Below the pieces are notes generated by a model that did not search any database, had not been told where the DNA came from, and was given only the letters and a program-made list of their open reading frames with translations. From Sistotremastrum niveocremeum HHB9708 (taxonomy: Eukaryota; Basidiomycota; Agaricomycetes; Sistotremastrales; Sistotremastraceae), in assembly GCA_001630475.1 (NCBI GenBank), contig KV419422.1:248001-312000 (forward strand): a stretch of DNA of 64,000 bases, read 5' to 3'. The first letter of the stretch is position 1, and every line of letters begins with the position of its first letter. This document shows positions 38,810 to 49,781 of this stretch, in pieces. The translations under genes and the position numbers were made by a program.

Positions 38810-39009
38810 CCACTCTTGGACTTCATTGCGCAGATCAAATAATCTAGATTTATAGCTGCTTCCTTGATCTTTATTGTATCTGCTTTCTTCATTTTATCAG
38901 TTACGCTCTTAGCTGTGCCGTGCTTTGTTTAATCTTGTTTTTAGAACTACTCATACATCTTCTACATATAACCTAATCGTAGTTAAAGTGGATTACATTG
39001 TATATGTAG

Positions 39010-40129
39010 TTAATTGGTAGTAAATGATCCGAACCAAATGTCCATCGTTGTCACTTTAGAAGTGAGCTTCTCTTTGGCACTCTTCACAGCGTCTCGAAGA
39101 GTGAAGATGTAGTTTCTCTCCCTCTCATCTGAGACGAGCTTGTTGACCTTGGTTTCAAACGATTTACTGAGAGTATAAGAGCTCTCCCAGGTACCGTCTT
39201 GCATTTCGCCGGCCCCTTCAACGGTACCCTCCCGGACCACGGAGCATTTGACGTTTTCCACGAGAATACGACGTATCGCCTCGGGGGAGATGAGTGTACG
39301 GACATTGGTCGTCGGGGCGGGATCCCTATGAGCTAGAGCTCCAAGAGCGATGACCGAAAGGAGATGGGGTAGACTGGTGAGCTCTGACGACGCCAGTGCA
39401 AACTCTGAGACTAGGATGCGCTTCGTTCTCGTAGCCAACAGTGCCAAGGTCTCTTCTATCTCCGCGAGGGAAGCGAAGTACCAAAGGCATTGGCAGAGTA
39501 CGACTGCATCATACTGCTTCTCCTCAGGAGCTGCTTTCAGAAACCCGATTGGATTTTCCTGAACGAATGTGATGCGAGAACCCAAGCGGCCAGCACTGAT
39601 ATAAGCCTGTGCCTGTCCGAGAGTAGCAGGACTGCCTGGTAAAATTAGGCGGTCAATTATCTTCTATCGTGATGCGTATTGAAAGGACGTACCATAATCA
39701 GCTGGGCCCGGGTCAACTGCAGTGACATGGCCATCCTGGCCCACTGCTTCGGCGAGAGCTACGGTACAGTCCCCTTGGCCGCATCCGAGTTCCAAAAGAT
39801 TCCAACCCTCTTCAATTTCCCAAGCTTGAAGATTAATTAGAACGATGAATGAATGGTAACGCAATGCTCAAGCGCATACCTTTGATTAGCTTGATTCTGT
39901 GACGAGTTTGAACCCGACCGATATTCCCAATTTCTCCGATAAGAGTAGAGGCGATGGCGTCTACGTCGAGGGTAGCAAAAGTCATGGTGGTGCAGCTTTG
40001 AGAGAGCACATTGTCCGGCTTAAATAGAGCATCTGCTTGAGCGCCATCATGATCATGGTGTCGGGCTCGGACTCGGAGGTCTTGAATGTATTTGAGAAGC
40101 CGAAGCCGCAATTGGCCGCTTGACTCCAT
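39010..40129 (-). CDS. Class I SAM-dependent methyltransferase, substrate unknown
   Basis: Rossmann-fold methyltransferase. Motif I is complete: EIEEGWNLLELGCGQGDCTV, then a second acidic strand (HVTAVDPGPADYG) that would bind SAM, and motif IV-like YDAVVLCQCLWYFASL. The C-terminal part is helical and ends KVTTMDIWFGSFTTN. Three introns are inferred, at MIKAWE, DYGSPATLGQ and the first exon. The start at 40129 (MESSGQLRLRLLKYIQDLR) leaves 141 bp to the divergent DIC1 start; an internal Met (MTFATLDVD, 39985) is the alternative. The sequence looks like a widespread fungal small-molecule methyltransferase, but the substrate is not deducible. Confidence 0.82.
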
Positions 40130-40270
40130 CGATCAGGCACAGCCACATGTCGTGCCGACCCGGTGCCGCTTCAAACTCTAAATTTCTTTTTGCACGGCAA
40201 CACTCGCGTCCTCCAGGCCGTCAAGGGATGCTTCAACGTTCACTGCTTTTACGACCTGATTATCGATAAA

Positions 40271-41785
40271 ATGTCTAGAAAACCCGTTGAATATCCTTTC
40301 TGGTGCGAGATTATGATCCATACAACTCCTAGGACGATTGACTGATTTTTTCTGATCCAGGCTTGGAGGTGACTCATAGCCAACTTTCGGTAACACTCAT
40401 CTGACTTGCTATAGGAGTGGCCGCTTCCCGTAAGCATCGCCCTTGGTTTTCAATATGCAACCCATGTGAACATCTTCAGTCGCCGCATGCTTCACCCATC
40501 CCCTCGACCTCACGAAAGTGTTCGTTTCTTATTTTTCCCGCCTCGGAAGCGATATCAGTCATTCTAAGAAATGACTACTGCAGGAGAATTCAGACGTTGG
40601 GCCCTGGCCAGAAGTCCATGTCCCTCGTCATTAGAGCCGCTCTTAATCAATCAGGCGTGAAAAGCCTCTACACGGGCCTTTCGGCCTCCCTGCTACGGCA
40701 GATGACTTATTCTTTGGTTAGACTCGGAAGTTATGAGACTATCAAGAGATGGCTTGCTAAAGGTAATAGCGATGAATTTGCTAAAAATGATCGCCCAATA
40801 ACATTTACAGGTCAAAAACCGAAAACTAGCCAACTTATCTTAGCTGCTGGCCTGGCAGGAGGCTTAGGCGGTATCGCTGGAAATCCCGCTGGTGATTCCA
40901 ATTTTTTGATTGAGTCTACTTTCTTGCTGATTTAGTTCTCCTAGACGTTCTTCTTGTCAGGATGACGAGCGACCCTATGAAACCTGCCTCGCTGAGATAT
41001 CACTATCGAAATGCATTGGATGGCCTCTACAAATTGCTGCGACGTGAAGGCTTTGAAGGCTTGACTCGAGGCATGGGTACTAATACGGTTCGTGGTGTTG
41101 ACCTGATTGCTCTTGATTTGCTGAACCAAGCCTCAGGTCCGCGCGGTACTCATGAACGTAGGTTCAATGTGCATTGTGCGAGCGCGGTTGATTGATCTTA
41201 TCCTTCCTTAGACATCCCAATTGGCTTCGTCAGTTTGTTACCGCTGGGACTGAAATCTTGACTGACGTAGAATGGCAGCTATGACTACTTCAAGAACTTC
41301 TTCCTTTCTGATACTCCTTCACGATACGGCCTCGTGTTCCACGACAATCTCGTCCTACACACATTATCAAGCGTCGCGGCAGGCGGCGTCGCCACGAGTC
41401 AGTTTTCGCCATCTTTCCTGTCAATGTACCGAGAGATATAACCCACGTTCACCAGCCATAACAGCGCCTGCGGATGTCATTCGATCTCGCGTCATGTCAT
41501 CGGTATGTCAACACCACACATGCGCAGAGCTGACACGATATTTAATCGATTTATCAGAATGGCGGAGCTTCAGCACTATACATACTTTCCGCCTCTCTTC
41601 GAGCTGAGGGACCGAGTTTCTTGTTCCGAGGGTGGTCGCCAGCTTTCATGCGCTTGGGCCCAAATACCGTCCTCATGTTTGTTTTCTTAGAAGTGAGTCC
41701 AGTCTCACGACAAATTTGCCCCTCCATACTAATGATATGGTAGCAACTAAAGAAGGGATGGTCACTCTATGCTGATCGCTCGTAG
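40271..41785 (+). CDS. DIC1: Mitochondrial dicarboxylate carrier
   Basis: Inner-membrane carrier exchanging malate/succinate for phosphate. Twelve exons were placed by reading frame: 40271-40302, 40361-40368, 40415-40429, 40480-40519, 40584-40891, 40945-41087, 41137-41157, 41212-41228, 41279-41397, 41456-41502, 41558-41692 and 41744-41785. They total 927 nt, 308 residues plus the stop, the usual carrier length. Exons 2, 3, 7 and 8 are only 8, 15, 21 and 17 nt. The N-terminus reads MSRKPVEYPFWLGGVAAS. The three repeat signatures are HPLDLTKVR, NPADVLLVRM and APADVIRSRV, and the protein ends FLEQLKKGWSLYADRS. Introns at 40520 and 41088 have GTTCGT donors. No break was found. Confidence 0.94.
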
Positions 41786-41935
41786 AACCCTCTGATTTCA
41801 TCCACTTTCGCCCGGATATCATGATAGACTCAATTAGAGGCATCCATTTAGATCGATAGATGGCATTCGATACATCACATTGCATAGTCATGGACTTAGA
41901 TGTATATAACCCATAATAAATGCAGAACATAAAGG

Positions 41936-44018
41936 TCAATCAGCGTCAGAACCGACGTCAGAATCATCTTCCTCGCTCGCAGACTCCTTCTCAGTACGTT
42001 GACCTTGCAGCTTCCTTCTCTTCGAACCAGCGATCATGTCACTAGTTGATAGACAAGTTAGAAACGAATATATATATCAGGATACAGACAAACCGTTTCC
42101 GTATGGCATCAGCTCTGCCTATCCGTCCACTTTTTGTGACCTGATCTCCGCGTTTCACTTTACCCATCTGTCGTCGTTTCAGTTTTGAGGCCTTTGGTAA
42201 TTTTAATATCCATTCAGGAACTGTTGAACCAGACTGCAATAAAACATTGGCGATACTGGCCGAGGTTTCAGCGACAGGACACGTAGTTTGTAGCAAGACT
42301 TACGCCTTGAGGAACGGAGCGTCCTGATCTGTAAAGTATGTGATTGCAGTACCCTCTCGTCCGGCTCTTCCGGTTCTGCCGATCCGATGTACATAGCTCT
42401 GAACACTTGTAGGGAAGTCATAATTAATGACTCCTCTGACGCCTTTGAAGTCCATTCCGCGCGCCATGACTTCTGTGCTAATTAGAACCCAGCTTTCGCC
42501 TGCACGCATTCTTTTCAGAGTGTCTTCGCGCTCTTTCTTCGTCATTCCAGCGTGTAGACAATCTACGTTTGATATTCCGTGCAATACGAGTTGTTCAGCG
42601 AGAGACGATGCGCGTGATTGGGTGGAGGTGAAAATGAGGACAGGGGGTTCGTATGAGGTTGAGAGGTATGTGACGAGTGTGGGTAGTTTCGAAGCATCAG
42701 TTTGTACGTAAGTGAGACTCTGCGCGATGAGCGGCAGCGGCGTATCTCTGTGGATATTGAATTAGAGCAAATGACGAATTAGGTGTGTGGCACGCACTTT
42801 AGTCCAACGACTATCCGAACTGGGTCTCGCATCATGCCAAGTGCAACTTTCTCTGCGTTTGCGGGAAGAGTGGCACTAAAGACAGCCTTCTGCAGTTCAG
42901 GATGAGAGCAGGCTGCAATGACCTCGTTCACTTGTTCCAGGAACTCAGAATCCAGTAGTCGATCTGCCTCGTCCAGAATGAGATGCCGGACACTACAAGG
43001 TACATATAAATATACAGCGATATTGAGTCAGGTTATGAAGACATACTTGTCAAGCTCAAGATGGCCCGACTGCAACGCTGCCACTAGTCGAAGGGGAGTA
43101 CTGATGATGATATCTGGCTCCAGTATCAGTACAAGATCGGAGTAGTCAGAAAACAGACACACCAATTTTTTCTCTGACTGCTTTGTCCGCCAAAGTGCTC
43201 GCTGTTGCTTTACTAAACAAAACCATTCTCCATTTTCGACCTTGAGCAAGCTTCAGACATTCGTTGTGTATTTGGTGGGCAAGTTCATTTGTTGGTGCAA
43301 GAACCACCGCTCTCACGCCGGAGCCCTTTGATGATTCACCGTCCTTTTGGTGAGCGATTGGACTACCAAGCTGGGCGAATGTTGGTAAGAGGTAGGCCAG
43401 AGTTTTGCCTGTACCAGTCGGTGATATGGCAGCGAGGTCTCTTGACTGAGGTCATGTCAATAAGGCGTGCTTCCCAGACGATATCGAGACGCACCTGTAA
43501 CAGTATTGGGATGCCATTCTCCTGTATTCCAGTCGGCGAGAGGTATCCGCTGCTCTCCAGATTCGCCATGAGCTGCGAAGGAAAATGATATTTGTCCTGC
43601 ATGTCTTCAAACGAGCTGCATGCTGATGGCACATTCGTCCCTTTTGCAACTACACGTTGCTTCGATGGTTTAGAGGTGCCAGCTTTGTCTTCCAGCTTTC
43701 TTCGTTTCTGTCCGAGTTGTGGTTCTTCGTCCGAGTCATGCCCCTCTTCCGCAGCCTCCTTTGTTGCTTTTCGTTTCCCTATATCCTTCCGTGCGTATTT
43801 GAAGAAGTCCAAATCCGATGGCAGTTCTGCCTTTGACGTGGAAGCTATTGGACCTGACGAGACTTCGGAGCCATTGACTTTCGTCGCCTGTGTATGAATG
43901 AATATCAACGGAAAATTTACAACAAGCGAATGCGCGGTACGTTGAACCTCTCCACATCTTTCTGAAACCTTTTCTTGTTGAATGAACCGCCTCGAGACAA
44001 GAGACTGAACGCGTCCAT
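41936..44018 (-). CDS. ROK1: DEAD-box RNA helicase Rok1
   Basis: ATP-dependent helicase of the small-subunit processome, needed for 18S rRNA maturation. The start at 44018 gives MDAFSLLSRGGSFNKKRFQK. A Lys/Glu-rich region (DLDFFKYARKDIGKRKATKE) matches Rok1's N-terminus. Motifs follow: YLSPTGIQENGIPILLQ (Q region), AISPTGTGKTLAYLLPTF, VLAPTNELAHQIHNECL, IIISTPLRLVAAL, LILDEADRLLD, AVFSATLPANAEKVALG, MTKKEREDTLKRMRAGE, STEVMARGMDFKGVRGVINY and YVHRIGRTGRAGREG. The tail is highly basic, then acidic, and ends SEEDDSDVGSDAD. About nine introns are inferred. Its start codon lies 61 bp from that of LAS1, transcribed the other way. Confidence 0.95.
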
Positions 44019-44079
44019 GAAAGTCAAAACTTATGATCGGCAGAAGCCGATTTTTTCTTTACCCAAGTCCAGAAGTTGA
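44019..44079. promoter_or_regulatory. 61-bp bidirectional promoter of ROK1 and LAS1
   Basis: Only 61 bp separate the two divergent start codons. Inside lies a perfect inverted repeat, ATCGGC-agaa-GCCGAT, at 44036-44051, followed by a T-rich run. Because the space cannot hold two full core promoters and leaders, shared or overlapping transcription starts are inferred. Confidence 0.7.
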
Positions 44080-45672
44080 ATGCGTCTTCCTCGCCGAGTG
44101 CCATGGGCGAACATTGGAGAACTAGAACAACTCAGCGCATGGATATACAACGATGAACACGATATGGAAGCAAAGGTGGCAGCGGTAAATAGGGTACGTT
44201 CATATCTGACTTTCTCATTTTATCTCATCGACAAATTCAGCTCACAGCATGGCAAGCAACTACCCCTCTGCCACACGCTCTGGAAAGTGTGCTGTCCTTC
44301 CTCACAGCTGTGATTGCCGATAGAGAGGACGATAGCAGCACAACTCTGATATCTTCTCTAGCGAGACGACAGAACTACTGTACGGCTGTCGTGAGGATGG
44401 TCAATGGTTTGGTGGATCGTCTGCAGCAAGGGCTATATGCGCGTTCAATATCATCTATCGCTGCCCAGATTGGACTCCCACTCTGGTTGGTGGAGTTGCG
44501 ACATGCAGGGACACACGAAGACCTTCCGAGTCTCCCTCTTTTACGGGAAGCGACCACGGAGGTGCGCTCTCCCCTAACTGTCGTTGACGTTCATGCGCTG
44601 ACGTTTCACTTAGTCCATGAATTGGCTTCTCAACAACTTTTTCATCCCAACTCTGTCACCTGCATCTGTCATTCAACCATCGATGACACTCCCTTCGCTA
44701 GAGCCTCTCTTGAAGAACTACAAGACATTACGAAAACTCATCACGAGGGACACGTCCCTCAAGTTACGTCACAAAACAGACGAGGAACGCTTACTTCGCG
44801 AGCTGGAGAGATGGATTAGTGGCGCAAAGATTGCCGCGTCTAGCGGGCCATTCTCAGGTGGATCAGAAGGTGAGGATGAAGCGAACAAGGAGAAAATCGC
44901 GTTGGAATATCTCTGTGATGCCCTCGTCGAGAAGGGTGCTTTGGTTCCTGTTTCCAAGAAGAAGCGGCCACAAGACAAGCCGCCTTTGACACCGCCAAAC
45001 GAGCCCCTGTGGTCCACGTTGCTCTTGCATGTGCAAGAACATCATCCTACATTCGCGGACGTATTCGCGTCGTACGTCATATCATTGCTGTCGACAAATG
45101 AGTGTGACGATCCGAGTGTCGACTTATGTCTTGCCTCGTGGCTGGTTTGGGCCCTTGAAAACCTGCAGGCGGAAAACGGCTTGGACAATCGGGCGGCGAT
45201 CTCTCGCGTGCTGGTGGGCCTTGGACGTGCCGTGACCGGCAACAGTAAGACGTCGTGGGTCGGTTTCGCTTGATACGTTTGGATCCGGCTAACCACCCTT
45301 AGACTGAGACTGGCAGTGGCCAGTTTGCTGGTCCGTGCACCGGAGAAGCAGTCCGAAGTTGAAGATCTGTTACAGATCCTAGACGCGGACGACAAACAGG
45401 TGCGGCACGTTGGTCCCATGTCAGGGCTGGTTTTGGGAACAAATGGGCAGGATTGGCATGACGACGCCGCGTTGAACACAATGAGCGAGAGACTGGAAAA
45501 GATGCAGACCATGAATCTCGATGTGAATTCAAATCGCCGAGATGACGGAAATGAAGGCGAGAAGGGCGAAATGGACGTGGATGGTGACCAAGTGGCGGGT
45601 TGGCGACGGCTAGGCCCCGAGTCTGGATGGAAGTCGTGTGCGCTTGGACAGCTAAGACGGTCTCGAGCGTAA
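44080..45672 (+). CDS. LAS1: Pre-rRNA endoribonuclease Las1 (HEPN family)
   Basis: Nuclease that cuts ITS2 at the C2 site in 60S assembly, working with the Grc3 kinase. The start at 44080 gives MRLPRRVPWANIGELEQLSA, the Las1 opening. The first intron joins AAVNR to LTAWQATTPLPHALESVLSF, the typical continuation. The HEPN active site R-x4-H is seen as RHAGTH (44499-44516) in LPLWLVELRHAGTHEDLPSL. A second intron at about 44560-44614 removes a shadow and restores LREATTEALNWLLNNFF. The middle (44800-45240) is charged and variable. The last intron after AVTGNS joins LRLAVASLLVRAPE. The tail is acidic and ends GWKSCALGQLRRSRA, resembling Las1's C-terminal motif that contacts its partner. Confidence 0.9.
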
Positions 45673-45738
45673 AGCATTAGCGGAATTTAGAGTTACCAGT
45701 CAGGATCCAGTTTTTGTTGTATCACGATCAGGGACAAA

Positions 45739-47681
45739 ATGAATAAGCCGGCCAATATCTCACGGCTAGCACTACTACTCTCTACTCAGCCCACCCCGCC
45801 CTCGCCCGCTCTCCCTTCAACGATGCTCTCTGCTCCCCAGCAGCAGGGCGTCTTCAAAATACCGTCAGAGGTCACAGAGCTCTCCCTCATCTACTCACAT
45901 CCACGAGACGTCGCCGCCTTCGCTCAGACCTGCAAATATTTCTACGCGCTCGTCTACAGCTCCGTCGATTCGCATCTCTGGAGATACCTCTTCCTCGCCC
46001 AAGGCTTCGATGATCCAAGGATCAAAGATGCTACCATAGACCCCACTATCAAGGTCGACTGGAAGGCCAACCTCCAGCACATCATTCACATCGAGTCACT
46101 TCTCAAAGCCGGCTTCTTTCAAGCACCACGGCCACAACGGATCGACATTCTCACCACCTTGGTCAACATGGTTGTCAACGTTGGGCCAATATCACCCTTA
46201 CTGCCAGAGTCGGGGACGCTTAAATGGGTTCAGCGGCAAATCGACTTGGCAGACTTGCATACACGCCCTGGCCCCTTTAAAGTGGTACCAGAGAAGGCGG
46301 GCAGCGATAGCATCCCGCCGGGTCCAGAGGGGGAAGAGCTTGAGGAGGTCATTCTACGACATCGACTACACAATTGGCTTGGATTATCGCCCAAGGAGCA
46401 GCACGAGTCGCAAGCGGTATCGCGCCGACTAAAAGCCAGATCTTTCATCTACGACCTCCGCAGGTATTCAAAGAAAACGCAGTGGGCCCCTCTCCTCCCC
46501 GAGAATCCCGACCGAGCCAACTGGATACATGTGGACTATCTCCAAGAAGTACTCGCGTGGAATGTGTATGAGCATGGCGACGGCCTTGTCCCACATCGAC
46601 CACCACTCGGCCTCGAAGCCACGAGACCTTATTCGGCGCCTGGGAATGGAGCATTGAGGAAGTCTGATTGGGCTGGGGTAGAAGGCAAATGGCGACGGAT
46701 TGTTTCATTCATGGACTATCGGTGAGTTCTGCCCTTCATCTCTACATCAAATGACTACAACGTGTCATGCTTAGTGACATTTACGGTGCGTCTTCTTCGC
46801 AATCATAGCGTCGACCTATCTTTACCAGAACCTCGAACCTCTTCCCAGCGTTCAATGTGAGCCTTCCACGCGGCATACCCATTTCCGGCATCTAATCTCC
46901 ACTCTCAGTTTACTCCCGACGGTCAATCTGGCACTCGAGATCCTGAAGTCTTCCTCCAAGAAGGCTTTGAAGAGGCAACTCGGTTTATCACGTTAGATCT
47001 ACAGATCACGGGCTTCTCTCCGACGTATTCGAATTCTCCCTCGCCCTTAAAGAATAAAGAATGCGGGTTACACACCGATCTAGGTCCACGTCCGACGATC
47101 CACTTCAGCGGTAAGATCTGTCTCATCTCCTGAGTCGGCCCGAACAGTTGAGAGCTTATGGTTTTCGGACAGGCACATCAAAGGGTGGAAGTGGGAATGA
47201 ATCATCTGTTAAGGGAGTGGTCAGGGTGACCAGACACGGACTAATCCGTTGGGCATTTGTTGGTTGTTTCTCCCTCTCATTTCAGTTCTTCTGCTTCACC
47301 CGGTACATCTTATTCTAGGTTTCCATCTTCGAGGGTCGGATGCAGTGGACGTATGTTGATACTTCATCATGCTTGTTCATGGAACATTCGCTGATTGTTT
47401 GTTTTCGGGCTAGTTCGGAAGGCATCCAAATTGGTGCTGTCGGTAGTGCTATAGGCGTTGCCGGTTCATGGACGGGGGCACATCATGAGGATGGTATGTC
47501 GTCATTCAGCTTAAATGTTCGTTAACACGATGACTGATGCCACGATCTAGGGGATCCTGCCGGTACGTTCGGAAAAATACATACCCTTCCACAGTATCTC
47601 AACTTGTCAAATTCAGGTCCTTTCTGGCTTTTCAAGCTAGGACAATTGGAACACTGTCTCAGATGTGGGAAACGAGTCTAG
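45739..47681 (+). CDS. F-box domain protein
   Basis: Likely substrate adaptor of an SCF ubiquitin ligase. The start at 45739 gives MNKPANISRLALLLSTQ; a second Met at 45823 (MLSAPQQQG) is as plausible and leaves a more ordinary distance from LAS1. The F-box-like region is FKIPSEVTELSLIYSHPRDV then AAFAQTCKYFYALVYSSVD. The rest is a long single domain of unknown fold (RSFIYDLRRYSKKTQWAPLL). Splicing uses three microexons: 11 nt (46775-46785), 8 nt (46849-46856) and 12 nt (47551-47562). Together they restore MDYRDIYAFNFTPDGQSG and EDGDPAGPFWLFKLG in frame. The protein ends LEHCLRCGKRV with TAG at 47679. No target-binding repeat is visible. Confidence 0.85.
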
Positions 47682-47971
47682 CCAGAGGAACGATACCCGC
47701 TGCACGCTTCATCAACGAATCATCACGAAATCACGGAATGGCGGCCACTTTCATTTGTACAAATTCACTGCGGGGTGGACTTTCTATTTTTCACATGCAC
47801 AACCTTTATTCCGCCCTCGGTCGTTTTATATATGTATTGCTTTCGCTTCACATTTCTCCGTCTATGTTGTTTTAGTATACGTTTACTCACTATGGAAATT
47901 TGGGACCACGGTATGAAATACAGGTTGGATTGTAACTACTTCATCATACATATTCCGAGTCGGACGGCAAA

Positions 47972-49000
47972 TTAGTGCTTGTGAATGCCCCAGACACCCT
48001 CGAAGAAGCCAGTGATCCTACTGTAAACATCCTCATATCTGTTCAAATGTTAGGCAATGCGGTATGCTTAGTAATGACCAGAACATACTGTTTGAGGTTT
48101 TCGGGGTCAGAGAGGTTAGCGCGGGCAGCGGCCCAGCCGTGGTGGACGGTAGGATAATATTTATACGCGTTCTTAGATGCGAAAGGCTTCGTTGAGATCA
48201 CTTTGACAACCTTCTCATACTATAGAGGCGTGAGAAAACCGTGGATTCCGAGGGCCCTGTTATACACACCTCATCGACTGGTTCATCCTTGGACGGGAAG
48301 ATGGCAAGAGGGACAGCGAGGCCATCAACATCACCTGCGGCCAACATGCTAGTATAACGTGAGTTATAATTCGTATGTGGGAAATGTGAATAAATCTCAC
48401 GCAGGGTGGATCGAGGCGACGGCGTCAAAAGTGGTATCAGTGCCAGTGAGGGTTACAACCTTAGCACCTGTCAAACCATCAGGATATTTCGATGAATGGA
48501 GCTGACGCTGAATCTCACCCCAGCAGAAACCATAAGCGCCGACCTGAGTAGCGCCGTCTGCTTTGAGCTGTTCAGCCACCTTTTTAACCTTGGGAATAGT
48601 ATTTCCGATGTTTGCAGGTCCTCCAAAGAATGCCTGCAATGCCTGTTTGCCCTCTTCGGTAGTCGGAGGGAAGTTCTCAGAGGGGAAAGGCTCATCAGGC
48701 TCGAAGAAATCGGGCATGACAACTTTGGCGTTCAGGGATGTTGCGAGGATATCAGCACCCTGCTGGGTTTGTGGCCAGAATCCAAAGATATCGTAGACGG
48801 CGACCAGAGCGGTGGTTGAGGTCTCCGAGCCGGTGATGTAGGCTTTCTTGAAACCTGCGTATGGCTTGAAAGACCCCTTGGGAGTGTAGTCCGATTGCTA
48901 AATATATAATAGTGAGACATCAGTAGCGGAGTGGTTAGGTCGGACTGACGACTGGGGGAATAGAGCAGCAAGCAGCGTTGGAGTTGTGGATGGTCGACAT
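47972..49000 (-). CDS. Dienelactone hydrolase family protein
   Basis: Alpha/beta hydrolase of the dienelactone hydrolase family, cytosolic. The start at 49000 gives MSTIHNSNAACCSIPPV, with Cys residues near the start. The nucleophile Cys is in VGAYGFCWGG, the Asp in FPSKDEPVDE and the His in HHGWAAARANL, completing the Cys-Asp-His triad. Introns were placed so that GFCWG joins AKVVTLTGTDTTFDAVASIH, and the final exon reads NLKQYEDVYSRITGFF and ends VWGIHKH with TAA at 47972-47974. The unspliced frame would stop earlier. The true substrate in fungi is unknown; aromatic breakdown is one possibility. Confidence 0.9.
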
Positions 49001-49781
49001 TGAAGCCTTAGAGTGGTTGAGGTGATGGAGGAGGGAACGGAGACGGGTGAACATGTGCAAGTGTGAACTGAGGATTATATATCGTCATAGTGCATATATG
49101 GGTGTGAAGATCGCTTCAGCCGCCCAAACGAATCTTATCTTTTCCCATCGGTCATCTTAGATCGTCCGGCCCTAAAGCAGGGGTTACTCGGATTCGCTTC
49201 CGAATATTTCTCTTCTTCATCGACACCTATACACGACTCTGCCATTTGGCCGAGTAACTCTTCGCAATTGCTGTATCTGCTCGGAGGGTATGCTGCGCGG
49301 GTAATATCATAATGCGTCCAATTAAGCCGGAGCTTGTCCTTGCATTTGCTGCCCATCTATCTTAGGAATTTGGGCTTGGGACAAGCTTGACTATGCGACC
49401 CGTACATCCATCGATTCTTCTGTATCTGTATATCTTCTTTCAATGGAACACTGCGCTTTATATTTCTGAACGCATTCGCCTCTTCAGGCCCCCGGGTATC
49501 TTCGAGTCTGACAACTGAGCTGTGAGGGCACAACAAATCAAAATAACCTGCTTTCAAGTTCAAAGCAAAGCTTCACTTCCGTAGTCACGGTTCATTTCAG
49601 TCCAGCGGACTCGACACAAGCCACTGGATCATACCTCATACATGAGGAGGACTTGTGCCCAAATATTTCCTGCAACACGAGGAGCGGTCTGTGCTACTGG
49701 AACAACGTCTGCTCCAGCTGCGCGGCGGCGTTGATATTGCCTGGGAAGGCATTCGACCTCTTCTTCAGACGACAGCTTGCG
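49001..49781. other. Divergent intergenic region, DLH and F-box/LRR-like genes
   Basis: This 781-bp spacer holds two minus-strand ORFs of about 70 codons (49135-49356 and 49357-49563). Neither has a recognised motif, splice signals or a homologous feel, so I treat them as chance. A TATA-like atatatat element near 49075-49082 is a candidate for the hydrolase promoter. Confidence 0.4.

Noticed and set aside
49135-49563. Two adjacent minus-strand ORFs of about 70 codons each
   Set aside because: No motif, no homology feel, no promoter or splice support; likely chance in a long spacer.
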